DNA of 49,125 bases from Candidatus Altimarinota bacterium (GTDB lineage Bacteria > Patescibacteriota > Gracilibacteria > UBA1369 > UM-FILTER-53-11): positions 1 through 49,125 of the forward strand of contig JAGOUV010000011.1 of the NCBI GenBank assembly GCA_018061065.1, in the 5' to 3' direction. The notes beneath the pieces were generated by a model, which was given only the letters and a program-made list of their open reading frames with translations, did not search any database and had not been told where the DNA came from. Numbering within the stretch: the first letter of the stretch is position 1; each line of letters opens with the position of its first letter. This document shows positions 33,771-41,154 of this stretch, piece after piece. The position numbers and the translations under genes are program-made.

Positions 33771-34217
33771 ATGAAAAAGTTACTCAATAAAGGTTTCACG
33801 CTCGTTGAGGTTCTTTTGGTAGTCGTTATCATCGCAATTCTAGCTGGTGTAGTTATCGTTGCTATTAATCCAGGACGACAAATCTCACAGGCAAATAATA
33901 CTCAGCGCAGCAGCGATGTACGTGCTGTTCTTGATGCAGTTTCACAGTACGCTATTGATAACAGAGGAGCACTTCCTACCACAATTACATTGGTTCCAAC
34001 TGCAATGGGTAGCGCAGCTGGTCTTATTGATGTTTGTGCAGACATCGTTCCTACATATACAGCAGCTATGCCTTACGATCCGACTGCAGCAGGTGCACAT
34101 TTCACAAGCTGTGCTGACTACGCAACAGGCTATAACATCTCAAAGAATGCTACAGGCCGCGTAACTGTTTCTGCACCTAGTGCTGAATTGACTGCAACGA
34201 TCAGCGTAACTAAATAG
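33771..34217 (+). CDS. pilA: Major type IV pilin
   Basis: 148-residue prepilin with the classic signal MKKLLNKG|FTLVEVLLVV (Gly8, Phe9, Glu13) and a long hydrophobic helix up to NPGRQISQANNTQR. The small head domain has two cysteines (VCADIV and TSCADY) that likely form the D-region disulfide. Codon choice is narrow and regular, as expected of a highly expressed gene, and a good terminator follows at once. It is the last gene of the pilus operon and may also have its own promoter in the 43-bp gap before it. Confidence 0.93.
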   Translation: MKKLLNKGFTLVEVLLVVVIIAILAGVVIVAINPGRQISQANNTQRSSDVRAVLDAVSQYAIDNRGALPTTITLVPTAMGSAAGLIDVCADIVPTYTAAMPYDPTAAGAHFTSCADYATGYNISKNATGRVTVSAPSAELTATISVTK

Positions 34218-34245
34218 TAGTTTCGCGCGATAGAGTAAAAGTTAG

Positions 34246-34279
34246 AAAGGGGAGGGGCGTATGCTTCTCCCTTTTTTTG
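34246..34279 (+). terminator. Intrinsic terminator after the major pilin
   Basis: AAAGGG, one bulged G, AGGGGC pairs with GCTTCTCCCTTT around the loop GTAT, followed by seven T. It closes the pilus operon. Confidence 0.8.
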
Positions 34280-34291
34280 TTTTATTTGAAT

Positions 34292-34320
34292 GTGACACTT
34301 TTGTTTAACTTAACTGTTTA
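34292..34320 (+). promoter_or_regulatory. TGACACTTTT-class promoter before the 87-residue membrane protein
   Basis: GTGACA (34292-34297) followed by CTTTT, 17-bp spacing and TGTTTA (34315-34320). ACTGTT at the -10 region is shared with the promoter at 24298-24326. A leader of about 30 nt precedes ATG 34358. Confidence 0.5.
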
Positions 34321-34357
34321 GATCTTCAGTGCAACTTATCATGTAACCTCATCCTAT

Positions 34358-34621
34358 ATGAAAATCAATCAACTTACCACAGGGCTTATGTTGGGTGCAT
34401 TTGTAGGTGGCATTCATCTATTATGGAGTGTCATTGTGGCGGTGGGGCTCGCTCAACCCCTAGTAGACTTCATTCTCTCGGTTCATTTTCTCAACAATCC
34501 CTTTACTGTAGCGCAGTTTGACCTCTGGTTTGCCTTTTTGCTTGTTGCTATTACTTCTATTGTTGGGTTCGTCGTAGGCTGGTTTTTGGCCTTTTTATGG
34601 AACCGTTTTCAGACTAAATAA
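34358..34621 (+). CDS. Small membrane protein, two segments
   Basis: 87-residue integral membrane protein with segments at about 8-32 and 56-80 (LWFAFLLVAITSIVGFVVGW). A Phe/Trp-rich end (FLAFLWNRFQTK) follows. It stands alone between the pilin terminator and the RNA gene and has its own promoter. Function unknown. Confidence 0.75.
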   Translation: MKINQLTTGLMLGAFVGGIHLLWSVIVAVGLAQPLVDFILSVHFLNNPFTVAQFDLWFAFLLVAITSIVGFVVGWFLAFLWNRFQTK

Positions 34622-34636
34622 GGTTATATATGGTCA

Positions 34637-34665
34637 TTGACAATATATTCTAAAAAGTATATAAT
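34637..34665 (+). promoter_or_regulatory. Perfect sigma-70 consensus promoter
   Basis: TTGACA (34637-34642), exactly 17 bp, TATAAT (34660-34665). It is the only full-consensus promoter I found in the window. No protein gene follows, only the structured RNA region that ends in a terminator at 35286. Confidence 0.85.
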
Positions 34666-34671
34666 AATAGT

Positions 34672-35286
34672 GTAATTGTTCATTAAAAATAAATATCAAA
34701 AAATGTTTAGGAAGGGTTGAGCAGCTAAGTATAGTGCGATTTGGCTGTTGTACCCTTCCTAAAATGTTCCTTCTCACGCACAGTGAGGAGGTCATGTAAG
34801 GGAACCTGACATTAATCTTACCTTTCGGTGGGACGCTCTCATATTTCGCAAGAAATAGAGGGACGGTTATCAGGGGCATTTCCTTTTTATCAGTATTCTC
34901 GGGTAGCCTCGAAGGATATGATAAAGAGAATTGGATTTGATCCAATGTTTATTTTCTTGGATGCTAACGATCTTCGTACCGCAAGGTTCAGAAGAAGAAA
35001 GTGTTCAGTGGTCGAGCAAGAGTGTTGGTGACGATACTCAAGCAAACATCATGGTGACGATAAGAATTTGGGAGAGAGTCTTCCAATGCACTATCGCTCG
35101 CGAAATACTCATTGTTTGCCGGTCGCTCGCAAGAGTCGCCGCGTGAAGCAATTCAATTATTCAGAACGGGTGCAGTGCAATAGCTGTAACTATTCTGAGT
35201 CACTTGTCTCAAACTCTTTTATATGACACCGGAATATTTTAGCCAGGTGCTACAAAAAAGCCATCTTTAATACGGATGGTTTTTTT
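34672..35286 (+). ncRNA. Large structured RNA of unknown class, about 615 nt
   Basis: Between a perfect promoter and an intrinsic terminator there is no convincing ORF, but many paired elements are visible: a 12-bp helix TTTAGGAAGGGT / ACCCTTCCTAAA (34706-34763) with an inner 8-bp helix; CCTTCTCAC-GCACA-GTGAGGAGG (34769-34791); TATTTC-GCAA-GAAATA with a GNRA loop (34840-34857); CTTTTTATCA / TGATAAAGAG (34883-34928) enclosing TCGGG-TAGC-CTCGA; ATTGGAT-TTG-ATCCAAT (34930-34946); ACC-GCAA-GGT inside TCTTC / GAAGA (34971-34995); TTGGGAGA-GAG-TCTTCCAA (35068-35086) inside GCAAACA / TGTTTGC (35042-35119). The direct repeats GGTGACGATA (35027, 35053) and TCGCTCGC (35094, 35123) are also seen. I found neither RNase P core motifs nor a tRNA-like end. 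Confidence 0.65.
35254..35286 (+). terminator. Intrinsic terminator of the structured RNA, bidirectional
   Basis: AAAAAAGCCATC pairs with GATGGTTTTTTT around a 9-nt loop. T-runs on both strands let it also end the convergent minus-strand gene whose stop is at 35301. Confidence 0.85.
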
Positions 35287-35300
35287 GCGTTCAAGTGACT

Positions 35301-35927
35301 TTATGTGCCCTTGTTTTTGTATTTCCACTCGATAAGCTGACCGGCACGGCGCTCCATGGTGTCGGCTTTTCGAATCAGCTTAATGTTCTTTTTGGGGATG
35401 ATTTGTGTATGTGGTGCCTCATCTACCGCCTCTGCAATAAAGAATAATTCTTCTTCCGTGGTTATCCATTTTTCCCCTAATTTTTTAAGATCGAACGGAG
35501 TAGAGGAGTAGCTGCGCAAAACTTTTTTGCCAGTGGTATTACTAAAATATTCATGAAAATAGGAGAGCGCCAATTCACGCAGATTTTTATATATAGGATC
35601 GCGGAATCGTAGCGAGCAATGGTTCGTTTTGCTGATAGCACCCCAGTAGCCATTTTGTTTGTATAGCGCAACCACATGATCATCATCGCCGTCACACTTG
35701 AGATCCAAGAGCATCGCAGGCTTGCCCTGAACCCAAAGAGCAGTCGCCGCTAAAAGGGCACCTTCTAAACAGTGCATTTTATTTTCTCGTAGCACGCGTC
35801 GCGGTGACATATACGTTTCACCTTTTTTCTCCCAGTTCAGCGGTACGGCGTCTAGGAAATCTTGAATTTTTATCGGCGTCGAAAGTTTTTTAAGTGTTTT
35901 TAATTCCAAGTTAGAAAGGCCAAACAT
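35301..35927 (-). CDS. Transglutaminase-like cysteine protease-fold protein
   Basis: 208-residue cytoplasmic protein. The segment MHCLEGALLAATALWVQGKP holds a Cys (53) at the start of a helix, DGDDDHVVALY gives a His (84) on a strand, and ISKTNHC follows. This Cys-His order and the helix-strand pattern match transglutaminase-like domains, where the third residue is Asp or Asn. The substrate is unknown. It ends just after the bidirectional terminator of the RNA gene and is preceded on the same strand by a rhodanese gene. Confidence 0.7.
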   Translation of the reverse strand: MFGLSNLELKTLKKLSTPIKIQDFLDAVPLNWEKKGETYMSPRRVLRENKMHCLEGALLAATALWVQGKPAMLLDLKCDGDDDHVVALYKQNGYWGAISKTNHCSLRFRDPIYKNLRELALSYFHEYFSNTTGKKVLRSYSSTPFDLKKLGEKWITTEEELFFIAEAVDEAPHTQIIPKKNIKLIRKADTMERRAGQLIEWKYKNKGT

Positions 35928-35966
35928 AAGAATATGGGTAATGTGCTCGTACTTATTCCAGCTTTA

Positions 35967-36287
35967 TCACACGAGAGGGAATCCCGCCTCATGCCACGCA
36001 ATAATCCCGCCTTCCACATTGTATATTTCAGCATCGATACCATGTGATGCAAGAAGCTCCGCCGCGAGTCCGCTGCGCCCCCCCGAAAAACAGTGAACAT
36101 AAATAATCTTTTTATCCTTAAGTTCGTTAGTTCGGGAGAGTAATTCATCAAGAGGTATGTTTTGCACGCCCTCAATATGATGTGCATCGTATTCTGGTAT
36201 TGAGCAGACATCTATAAATGCGATATCACTTTGTGAGGCGCCACTTTCCAGTGCTTTTTTGAACTCTTGGACGGAACAGTTTTTCAT
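35967..36287 (-). CDS. Single-domain rhodanese (sulfurtransferase)
   Basis: 106-residue cytoplasmic rhodanese domain. The CDC25-like loop VHCFSGGRS carries the persulfide cysteine (Cys66), and FIDVCSIPEYDAHHIEGVQN and GGIIAWHEAGFP are the family start and end motifs. Length is typical of GlpE/PspE-like enzymes. It has its own start 81 bp from the divergent surface-protein gene. Confidence 0.92.
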   Translation of the reverse strand: MKNCSVQEFKKALESGASQSDIAFIDVCSIPEYDAHHIEGVQNIPLDELLSRTNELKDKKIIYVHCFSGGRSGLAAELLASHGIDAEIYNVEGGIIAWHEAGFPLV

Positions 36288-36325
36288 ATAAATAGAGATT
36301 ATGTAACAAATATATAATTGAACTG

Positions 36326-36340
36326 TATGACTATGTCATA
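36326..36340. promoter_or_regulatory. Palindrome in the rhodanese / surface-protein divergent region
   Basis: TATGAC-TAT-GTCATA, a perfect 6-3-6 inverted repeat. It lies next to TTGAAC (36319-36324) and a weak -10 (ACAATA) on the plus strand, so it may be an operator. Confidence 0.4.
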
Positions 36341-36368
36341 ACAATACTACCTTAATTAGGCCTTTAGT

Positions 36369-38339
36369 ATGAAAAAAAATCTAGTTGCATCGATTGTTTT
36401 ATCAATAAGTGTTTTTGCGTCGCCTCTTGTAACGCATGCCCTTCCATGGGCGAATAATGCTTTTGTGAGCCACGGAAATATAAATATAGCGGTGGCAGGC
36501 AATTATGAGCCGAGTGGAATGGCGTGGAATCCCGTTACCAATAAGCTTTTTACCGTGTGTAACACCGGACAGGTGACCATGATGAATTTGGATGGTACGG
36601 CACAGGAAAATGTGAGAATGCCCTCGTATATGGACTTTGAGGCTATAACAATTGCAGATCCAAATTCTAGTAAAGTGTTTATTGGTCTTGAAAATAGAGA
36701 CTCAATACTCGAGTTTGATTGGGCAACACGGAGCTTAACCGGCATGAGATGGGATCTTACGAGTGTCATGACAGGTCCTGATAACGCCGGATTGGAGGGA
36801 TTAACGTTTGTGCCAAATGGCTACCATCCTTTTCCCGATAGTGCTTCTGGAGGAGTTTTTTACGCTGCCATCCAACGAGCTCCTGTTCCTGGTGGAGTAG
36901 TAACCGATGACTATTTAATCTATGCCTTTGATATCGACCTAAACACGAATGGAAGAATTGTTAACTGGTGGGGAATTCCTGTTGCAGCAAACACTCCAAC
37001 AAGCGATATTTCCGATCTTTATTTTAGCCAAGATACGGGTGTTCTTTACGTACTTTATGATGGAGCCAATCGTCTTATAGAAATGACTACTGCGGGTGCT
37101 AAAATAACTGTGGATGACGTAGAAAAAGACTACACCAATGTACCCGTTGCGGATCAGGAAGGAGTAGCAATCGTTACGAATTATAATTCCGGAACTGCAG
37201 ATATATATTTGGCTTCAGATTCAGCTAAATCGATTGGCTGGTTCTCTGGATATCCCGTATCCTACTATGATTTTGATGGCGATGGAGTTGATTATATTGC
37301 TGATTGCAATGACAGAGACGCTTCTGTTTCGGTGTGCCAAACATACTATAGCGATGTGGATGGAGATGGTCTGGGTTCGGATGTAGAGACGTCTGTTTGC
37401 GCGAGTGTCCCTCCGGCTGGTTTTGTTCTTAATTCCAATGATGCAAATGATAATGATCCAGCAAATATAGTTGCATACAGCGAGCAAAATCTCGTTAACG
37501 ACGGTGATATGGAATCTGTTGATACTACTGCTTGGAGAAACTACGGGGTACCTACGGTTGTTGAAAAACGTGTGGATGCTACTAAGAATCCGGTGAGTTC
37601 TCAAGTGATGCATATATCAACGAATGGCGGTGGTGTGCAACAGACGAATGTTCCTGTGGTCGCCGGTCATACCTATGAATTGAGTTATGAAGCAAAGGTG
37701 GCAAGCGGTCTTTTATATGTGCGTTTGGGCAATAATGACTCAAATTCGGATTTTCAAAATGCTCAGCAAATAACAGGGATATCTCCATCCTATGTTACTA
37801 AAACTCGTCGCTTTGTGGCTCCCGCTTCAGCTAATTTTCGTTTAGTTATGGCTGTCAGAGGCGGTGATGTCTACATTGATAATGTAAGCATAGTAGAGGT
37901 AGATCCAGGCAATCTTCTTGGTGATGGAAATATGAGTGCACTTAGCGATGGAGTGTGGAATAAATACTCTACGCAAAGCAAAGAAAAGCTGTGGAGTGAA
38001 GAAAAAAACGGACGAATAATGCATTTATCTAGCATAGGCTCTGGTGCACAGCAAAATTACCTCAATGTACAGCCCGGAAGAAGATATATTTTAAAATTTG
38101 ACTATAAAACCTCCGGTAATGGTCTATTGCGTCCCGTATTGAGCACTAAAAAAGTCGAAAGTGATTTTGAGGGATTGTTTGTTAATTTACGTAGTGAACA
38201 AGGATGGAGTGAGTACGTGAGAGAGTTCACGGTTCCTAATGATTTTGTTGCAGGTACGACTCGATTCACGTTAAACTTTATCAATCGAGGAGGTCAGGTA
38301 TATATCGATAATGTGACTATCATTCCAATTCTTAATTGA
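36369..38339 (+). CDS. Secreted surface protein: beta-propeller, Ca-binding linker, two CBM-like domains
   Basis: 656 residues with a signal peptide (KKNLVASIVLSISVFASPLV, cut after THA). Residues about 35-295 have beta-propeller character with MAWNPVTNKLFTV, MDFEAITIADP and LEGLTFVP, close in style to SdiA-regulated/YjiK-type propellers. About 296-345 have acidic Ca-binding loops as in thrombospondin type 3 repeats (DFDGDGVDYIADCND, YSDVDGDGLGSDVE). Two jelly-roll modules like CBM4/9 follow, about 370-512 (NLVNDGDMES ... GGDVYIDNVSIV) and 515-656 (NLLGDGNMSA ... GGQVYIDNVTII). No anchor was seen at the C-terminus, so it is secreted or held by binding to glycans. Confidence 0.85.
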   Translation: MKKNLVASIVLSISVFASPLVTHALPWANNAFVSHGNINIAVAGNYEPSGMAWNPVTNKLFTVCNTGQVTMMNLDGTAQENVRMPSYMDFEAITIADPNSSKVFIGLENRDSILEFDWATRSLTGMRWDLTSVMTGPDNAGLEGLTFVPNGYHPFPDSASGGVFYAAIQRAPVPGGVVTDDYLIYAFDIDLNTNGRIVNWWGIPVAANTPTSDISDLYFSQDTGVLYVLYDGANRLIEMTTAGAKITVDDVEKDYTNVPVADQEGVAIVTNYNSGTADIYLASDSAKSIGWFSGYPVSYYDFDGDGVDYIADCNDRDASVSVCQTYYSDVDGDGLGSDVETSVCASVPPAGFVLNSNDANDNDPANIVAYSEQNLVNDGDMESVDTTAWRNYGVPTVVEKRVDATKNPVSSQVMHISTNGGGVQQTNVPVVAGHTYELSYEAKVASGLLYVRLGNNDSNSDFQNAQQITGISPSYVTKTRRFVAPASANFRLVMAVRGGDVYIDNVSIVEVDPGNLLGDGNMSALSDGVWNKYSTQSKEKLWSEEKNGRIMHLSSIGSGAQQNYLNVQPGRRYILKFDYKTSGNGLLRPVLSTKKVESDFEGLFVNLRSEQGWSEYVREFTVPNDFVAGTTRFTLNFINRGGQVYIDNVTIIPILN

Positions 38340-38343
38340 AGTA

Positions 38344-38859
38344 ATGGATATTATTTCACACGGACTATGGGGCGCGATTGCCTTTGGTAGGAAAGCAAAA
38401 AAGAGCTATTGGAAAGCATTTGCTTTCGGCGTGCTCCCCGATCTTTTTTCTTTCATCCCGCAATTTATATATTTGTTTTTTAGTCCAGAGGCAGCGCATT
38501 TTGGTAGTGGGCCACCGTCACCTGAAAGTATTTTGCCCCTCACCTACATGCTCTATAACATCTCGCACAGTCTTGTTATTTTTTCTATTATTTTTGGGGT
38601 AGTATGGCTTGTACGCAAAAAACCAATGTATGAGTTGCTTGCATGGGGACTGCATATCCTCAGTGATATTCCCACACACTCAACGGATTTCTTTCCTACA
38701 CCATTTCTGTGGCCGCTTTTCGATGTTAAAATTAATGGATTTTCATGGGGTCAACCCTGGTTCATGATTCTCAATTATTCACTTTTGGCGGTAGTATATA
38801 CTGCTTTTATATGGCACAAAAAATATGAATCACGAAGAAAAACTACAATCAGTGGTTGA
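38344..38859 (+). CDS. Membrane-bound metal-dependent hydrolase, YdjM-like
   Basis: 171 residues with four membrane segments. Conserved polar residues match the YdjM/LexA-binding membrane hydrolase family: DIISHGLWGAIAFG, GVLPDLF, YNISHSL and LHILSDIPTHSTDFFPTP; these His and Asp are the proposed metal ligands. The substrate is unknown, perhaps a lipid. It starts 4 bp after the surface protein and overlaps the next gene by 35 bp. Confidence 0.8.
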   Translation: MDIISHGLWGAIAFGRKAKKSYWKAFAFGVLPDLFSFIPQFIYLFFSPEAAHFGSGPPSPESILPLTYMLYNISHSLVIFSIIFGVVWLVRKKPMYELLAWGLHILSDIPTHSTDFFPTPFLWPLFDVKINGFSWGQPWFMILNYSLLAVVYTAFIWHKKYESRRKTTISG

Positions 38860-39469
38860 AGAGCTCTTGCGCGGACACGGTTACATAGCTGAGCGAACCC
38901 TGGAAAAGCTTTTTTTTCCAGAACAGCATATTGCACTCTATTCAAAGATTAATTTTACCGATCAAACGCCGGAACGAGTGATGATGCAAATTGATATTTC
39001 AATTGAATTGCTCATGTATAAAAAAGAAATACGAGAGTCTTTTGTGGGTATTGGAAAGGACGTGGAAAGTGCACTGAGAAACGCAGTGGAGAATTTCTGG
39101 AGGAGCGCGCTGCATGTTCTGTTAGCTGCATTTTTTAATGATAAAAAAGTGGATGTAGTACAGGAGCAATGGCAGATCAAAGGGGAGAGCTGGAACGTTT
39201 TTCTAGGTGATCCACTTATGCGCGGACGTAATCCTCAGATTATTGAAATTGCGAAGCCGCTTCTGGATGATATTCAGAAACTTATCGAAAGCGAAGGAAT
39301 TGAAAAACCCGCCAGCTGGCTGAGCATGTTCCTCAGTAGCAGTGAAAAACAGATTTTTCTAAATAACAATCGTTGGGTTCGCGGAGAAGAGTTATTCAAA
39401 AAATACCAATGGCCAGAGGGATCCGACTATTATAGTTTGAGACTTTGTTTGGCATTTATTGCTCAATAA
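38825..39469 (+). CDS. Hypothetical protein, DUF6348-like
   Basis: 214-residue soluble protein. The patterns SFVGIGKDVESALRNAVENF, SALHVLLAAFF and VQEQWQIKGESWNVFLGDPL recall the DUF6348 family, a set of unknown proteins found in varied bacteria; this is from memory of the family pattern and not certain. ATG 38825 lies inside the end of the membrane hydrolase gene (35-bp overlap). The stop overlaps the convergent DUF1905-like gene by 14 bp. Confidence 0.7.
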   Translation: MNHEEKLQSVVEELLRGHGYIAERTLEKLFFPEQHIALYSKINFTDQTPERVMMQIDISIELLMYKKEIRESFVGIGKDVESALRNAVENFWRSALHVLLAAFFNDKKVDVVQEQWQIKGESWNVFLGDPLMRGRNPQIIEIAKPLLDDIQKLIESEGIEKPASWLSMFLSSSEKQIFLNNNRWVRGEELFKKYQWPEGSDYYSLRLCLAFIAQ

Positions 39470-39983
39470 GTATTCCGTTATTCGCTACAGAGGGGTCGGT
39501 GCACATAGCGCGGTTGAAGCAGCATGGTCTTCGCATGCCAGACTCGAGCTTGGAGAGCGCTACACCAATGCGTTTTTTGCGGGTCTCTGGATTTTTGGTT
39601 GAGCCGAGCCAGCGAACCCAATCCCAACGCGCCATTGGTGTTGTGTCCAGCCACACAGCGTGAGCCTCTGGATGCCCCACGAGAGCCGCCTTCAAATCCG
39701 CTGGAACCTTCGGGTCTGGCCATTCTTTTATCGACGCAATCTCTAGCGTAACCGTATCGCCGACCTCTGCATTAATAGCCTTCAGCATAGGTTTTTCTAC
39801 CTTGAGCCAGTGGCTTTTCTTACCGTCGGGCTCGAGCGGCGCTTGAAACTTGAAACCGTTAATTGTTCCCTCAACCATGTTCATGCCTCGTGAAGGCAGC
39901 TTCGAACTCGCGCTTTGAGGTAATAGGAGAATAGTTGATGTGCCGATGTTAGAGAGCTTAGCTTTGAAATTAACGGTCGACAT
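39456..39983 (-). CDS. DUF1905 / YdeI-OmpD-associated family protein
   Basis: 175 residues with two parts. The N-terminal DUF1905 barrel has FKAKLSNIGTSTILLLPQSA, SRGMNMVEGTINGFKFQAPL and VGDTVTLEIA. The C-terminal helical YdeI/OmpD-associated part has VPADLKAALVGHPEAHAVWL, WDWVRWLGSTKNPETRKKRI and RRPCCFNR. Proteins of this pair are common and were named for bacteriocin protection; the molecular role is unclear. GC content is higher than in its neighbours (many GAG, GCC, CGC-type codons), so recent transfer is possible. Confidence 0.85.
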   Translation of the reverse strand: MSTVNFKAKLSNIGTSTILLLPQSASSKLPSRGMNMVEGTINGFKFQAPLEPDGKKSHWLKVEKPMLKAINAEVGDTVTLEIASIKEWPDPKVPADLKAALVGHPEAHAVWLDTTPMARWDWVRWLGSTKNPETRKKRIGVALSKLESGMRRPCCFNRAMCTDPSVANNGILIEQ

Positions 39984-40115
39984 AGCTATATTGTACTAAA
40001 AGCAGCTTTAATAAGCCATAAATGAATCCATGCTGGTTGTAATCAGAACCTGGTTTGAGGAGAATCCCTTCAGTATTTAGGAACGGGGATCATATTAAGA
40101 GCGGTCAAACTTTGA

Positions 40116-40121
40116 TATACT
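40116..40121 (+). promoter_or_regulatory. -10 box of the amphi-Trp gene, leaderless spacing
   Basis: TATACT ends 7 nt before the ATG at 40129. The -35 region (TATTAA at 17 bp) is weak. Confidence 0.45.
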
Positions 40122-40128
40122 GTTCGGT

Positions 40129-40341
40129 ATGAAAAGAGATATTGAAAAAGTTTACACTAAAAAAGAGTTTGTAAAAAAACTTAGACGGCTGGCTGATTCG
40201 ATAGAAGATAACAAAAGATTTTCTATACAAGTAGCTGGCAAGAGGGTTGTTGTACCAAAAGATGCGATTATAAATGTGGAGCATGAAAAAGAAGGAAAAA
40301 GCGAAGAACTAGAATTCCAAATAAAATGGATTAATAAATAA
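40129..40341 (+). CDS. Amphi-Trp domain protein
   Basis: 70-residue soluble protein with the layout of the amphi-Trp domain: an N-terminal helix (YTKKEFVKKLRRLADSIEDN), a strand pair with VAGKRVVVPKDA, then acidic strands ending in LEFQIKWINK with the terminal Trp. Such small proteins occur mainly in archaea and some bacteria, and their role is unknown. It stands alone with its own -10 box. Confidence 0.75.
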   Translation: MKRDIEKVYTKKEFVKKLRRLADSIEDNKRFSIQVAGKRVVVPKDAIINVEHEKEGKSEELEFQIKWINK

Positions 40342-40366
40342 ATCCTTTTATGGGTGAAAGTAAAAC

Positions 40367-40410
40367 TTGGCTCCCCATGCTGGATGCTATCCGAACGTGG
40401 TTTCAGGGTG
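40367..40410 (+). repeat. Dispersed intergenic repeat, copy 1 (no insert)
   Basis: TTGGCTCCCCATGCTGGATG, then CTATCC and GAACGTGGTTT. It matches the repeat at 41070-41126 at nearly every position, apart from a 20-bp palindromic segment found only there. It lies between two genes, downstream of the amphi-Trp gene. Confidence 0.6.
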
Positions 40411-40424
40411 TGGCGCTCGGGGAA

Positions 40425-41033
40425 TCACTTATTTGCAATTAGAATAAAGTATTTAATGAGACCTAGGGGGTTATACTCTGCTTTATGGATTATTTTAAAC
40501 CCCTGACTTTCTAGGTAATGAAAAAACTCTTTTTTCGTGTACATGGAATCGTAAGGATGAACAAGCAGTCGTCGAAGTATTTTTCCAAAACGAGTAGTGA
40601 ACGTTTCTATAGAGAGATCTTCGAGCACCAAAGTGCCACCTGGTTTTAGCACGCGTTGTAACTCCTTAAGGCAGTCTTTCCAATTCGGGATGTGATGAAT
40701 GATGCCAAAATCAAAAATAGCATCGAATGTTTTATCTTCGTAAGTCAAGCAAGCAGCATCACCAACACTAAATGTAACTGAAGGATCTTGGTTTTTTTGA
40801 ATAGCCACTTTAATCATCTTGGGATCAAGATCTATTGCCTCAATGTGCTTTGGCTTAAAATGCTTTTTAATGAGTTTTGTTCCATAGCCGCTTCCGCAAC
40901 CTATTTCCAAAACGAGAGAGGCACCTGGCTGAAGGCGTGCTAGTTTCCACATTCTTTTGACCTCCAAAGTCCTCTGTACGAGTTGCCTTAAAGGGTTATT
41001 CATTAAAACAAATTCCAGCCGATTCATGATCAT
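40425..41033 (-). CDS. Class I SAM-dependent methyltransferase
   Basis: 202-residue Rossmann-fold methyltransferase of the Methyltransf_11/25 type. Motif I is VLEIGCGSGYGTKLI, the acidic residue after strand 2 is AIDLDPKMI, then SVGDAACL, FDFGIIHHIPNW (post-II) and LKELQRVLKPGGTLVLED. The substrate cannot be read from sequence; the order is like ubiquinone/menaquinone- or small-molecule-type enzymes. TATAAT lies 9 nt before ATG 41033; a second ATG is at 41027. Confidence 0.9.
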   Translation of the reverse strand: MIMNRLEFVLMNNPLRQLVQRTLEVKRMWKLARLQPGASLVLEIGCGSGYGTKLIKKHFKPKHIEAIDLDPKMIKVAIQKNQDPSVTFSVGDAACLTYEDKTFDAIFDFGIIHHIPNWKDCLKELQRVLKPGGTLVLEDLSIETFTTRFGKILRRLLVHPYDSMYTKKEFFHYLESQGFKIIHKAEYNPLGLIKYFILIANK

Positions 41034-41069
41034 ACGGTGTCTATTATAACTTATTTATTAATAATTCTT

Positions 41070-41126
41070 TTGGCTTCCCATTCTGGACGCAATCCCTGCC
41101 TGCCGGCAGGCAGGCGAACGTGGTTT
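41070..41126 (+). repeat. Dispersed intergenic repeat, copy 2, with 20-bp palindrome
   Basis: TTGGCTTCCCATTCTGGACG, CAATCC, then a 20-bp extra segment, then GAACGTGGTTT. The extra segment nearly coincides with the perfect palindrome CCTGCCTGCCGGCAGGCAGG (41095-41114). Apart from it, the repeat matches copy 1 at 40367-40410. Confidence 0.7.
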
Positions 41127-41154
41127 TGTCCAAGCTAACAGGACAGATAGGCGC

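Noticed and set aside
35027-35130. CRISPR-like repeats GGTGACGATA and TCGCTCGC
   Set aside because: Only two copies each, 8-10 bp, with no regular spacing and no cas gene.
34828-35146. Plus-strand frames of 67 and 71 codons inside the structured RNA
   Set aside because: They overlap each other in different frames, have atypical composition and no leader signals, and cut across visible helices.
34672-35286. RNase P RNA, tmRNA or SRP RNA for the large structured RNA
   Set aside because: The conserved RNase P core strings, a TTCRANY T-arm at the 3' end, a tag reading frame and the SRP GGAAG/GNAR loop were not found on either strand.
40367-40420. tRNA gene near 40370
   Set aside because: The sequence has a GGCTCCCC / GGGGA-like end, but the arms do not fold and the T-loop does not fit; it is treated as a copy of the dispersed repeat.
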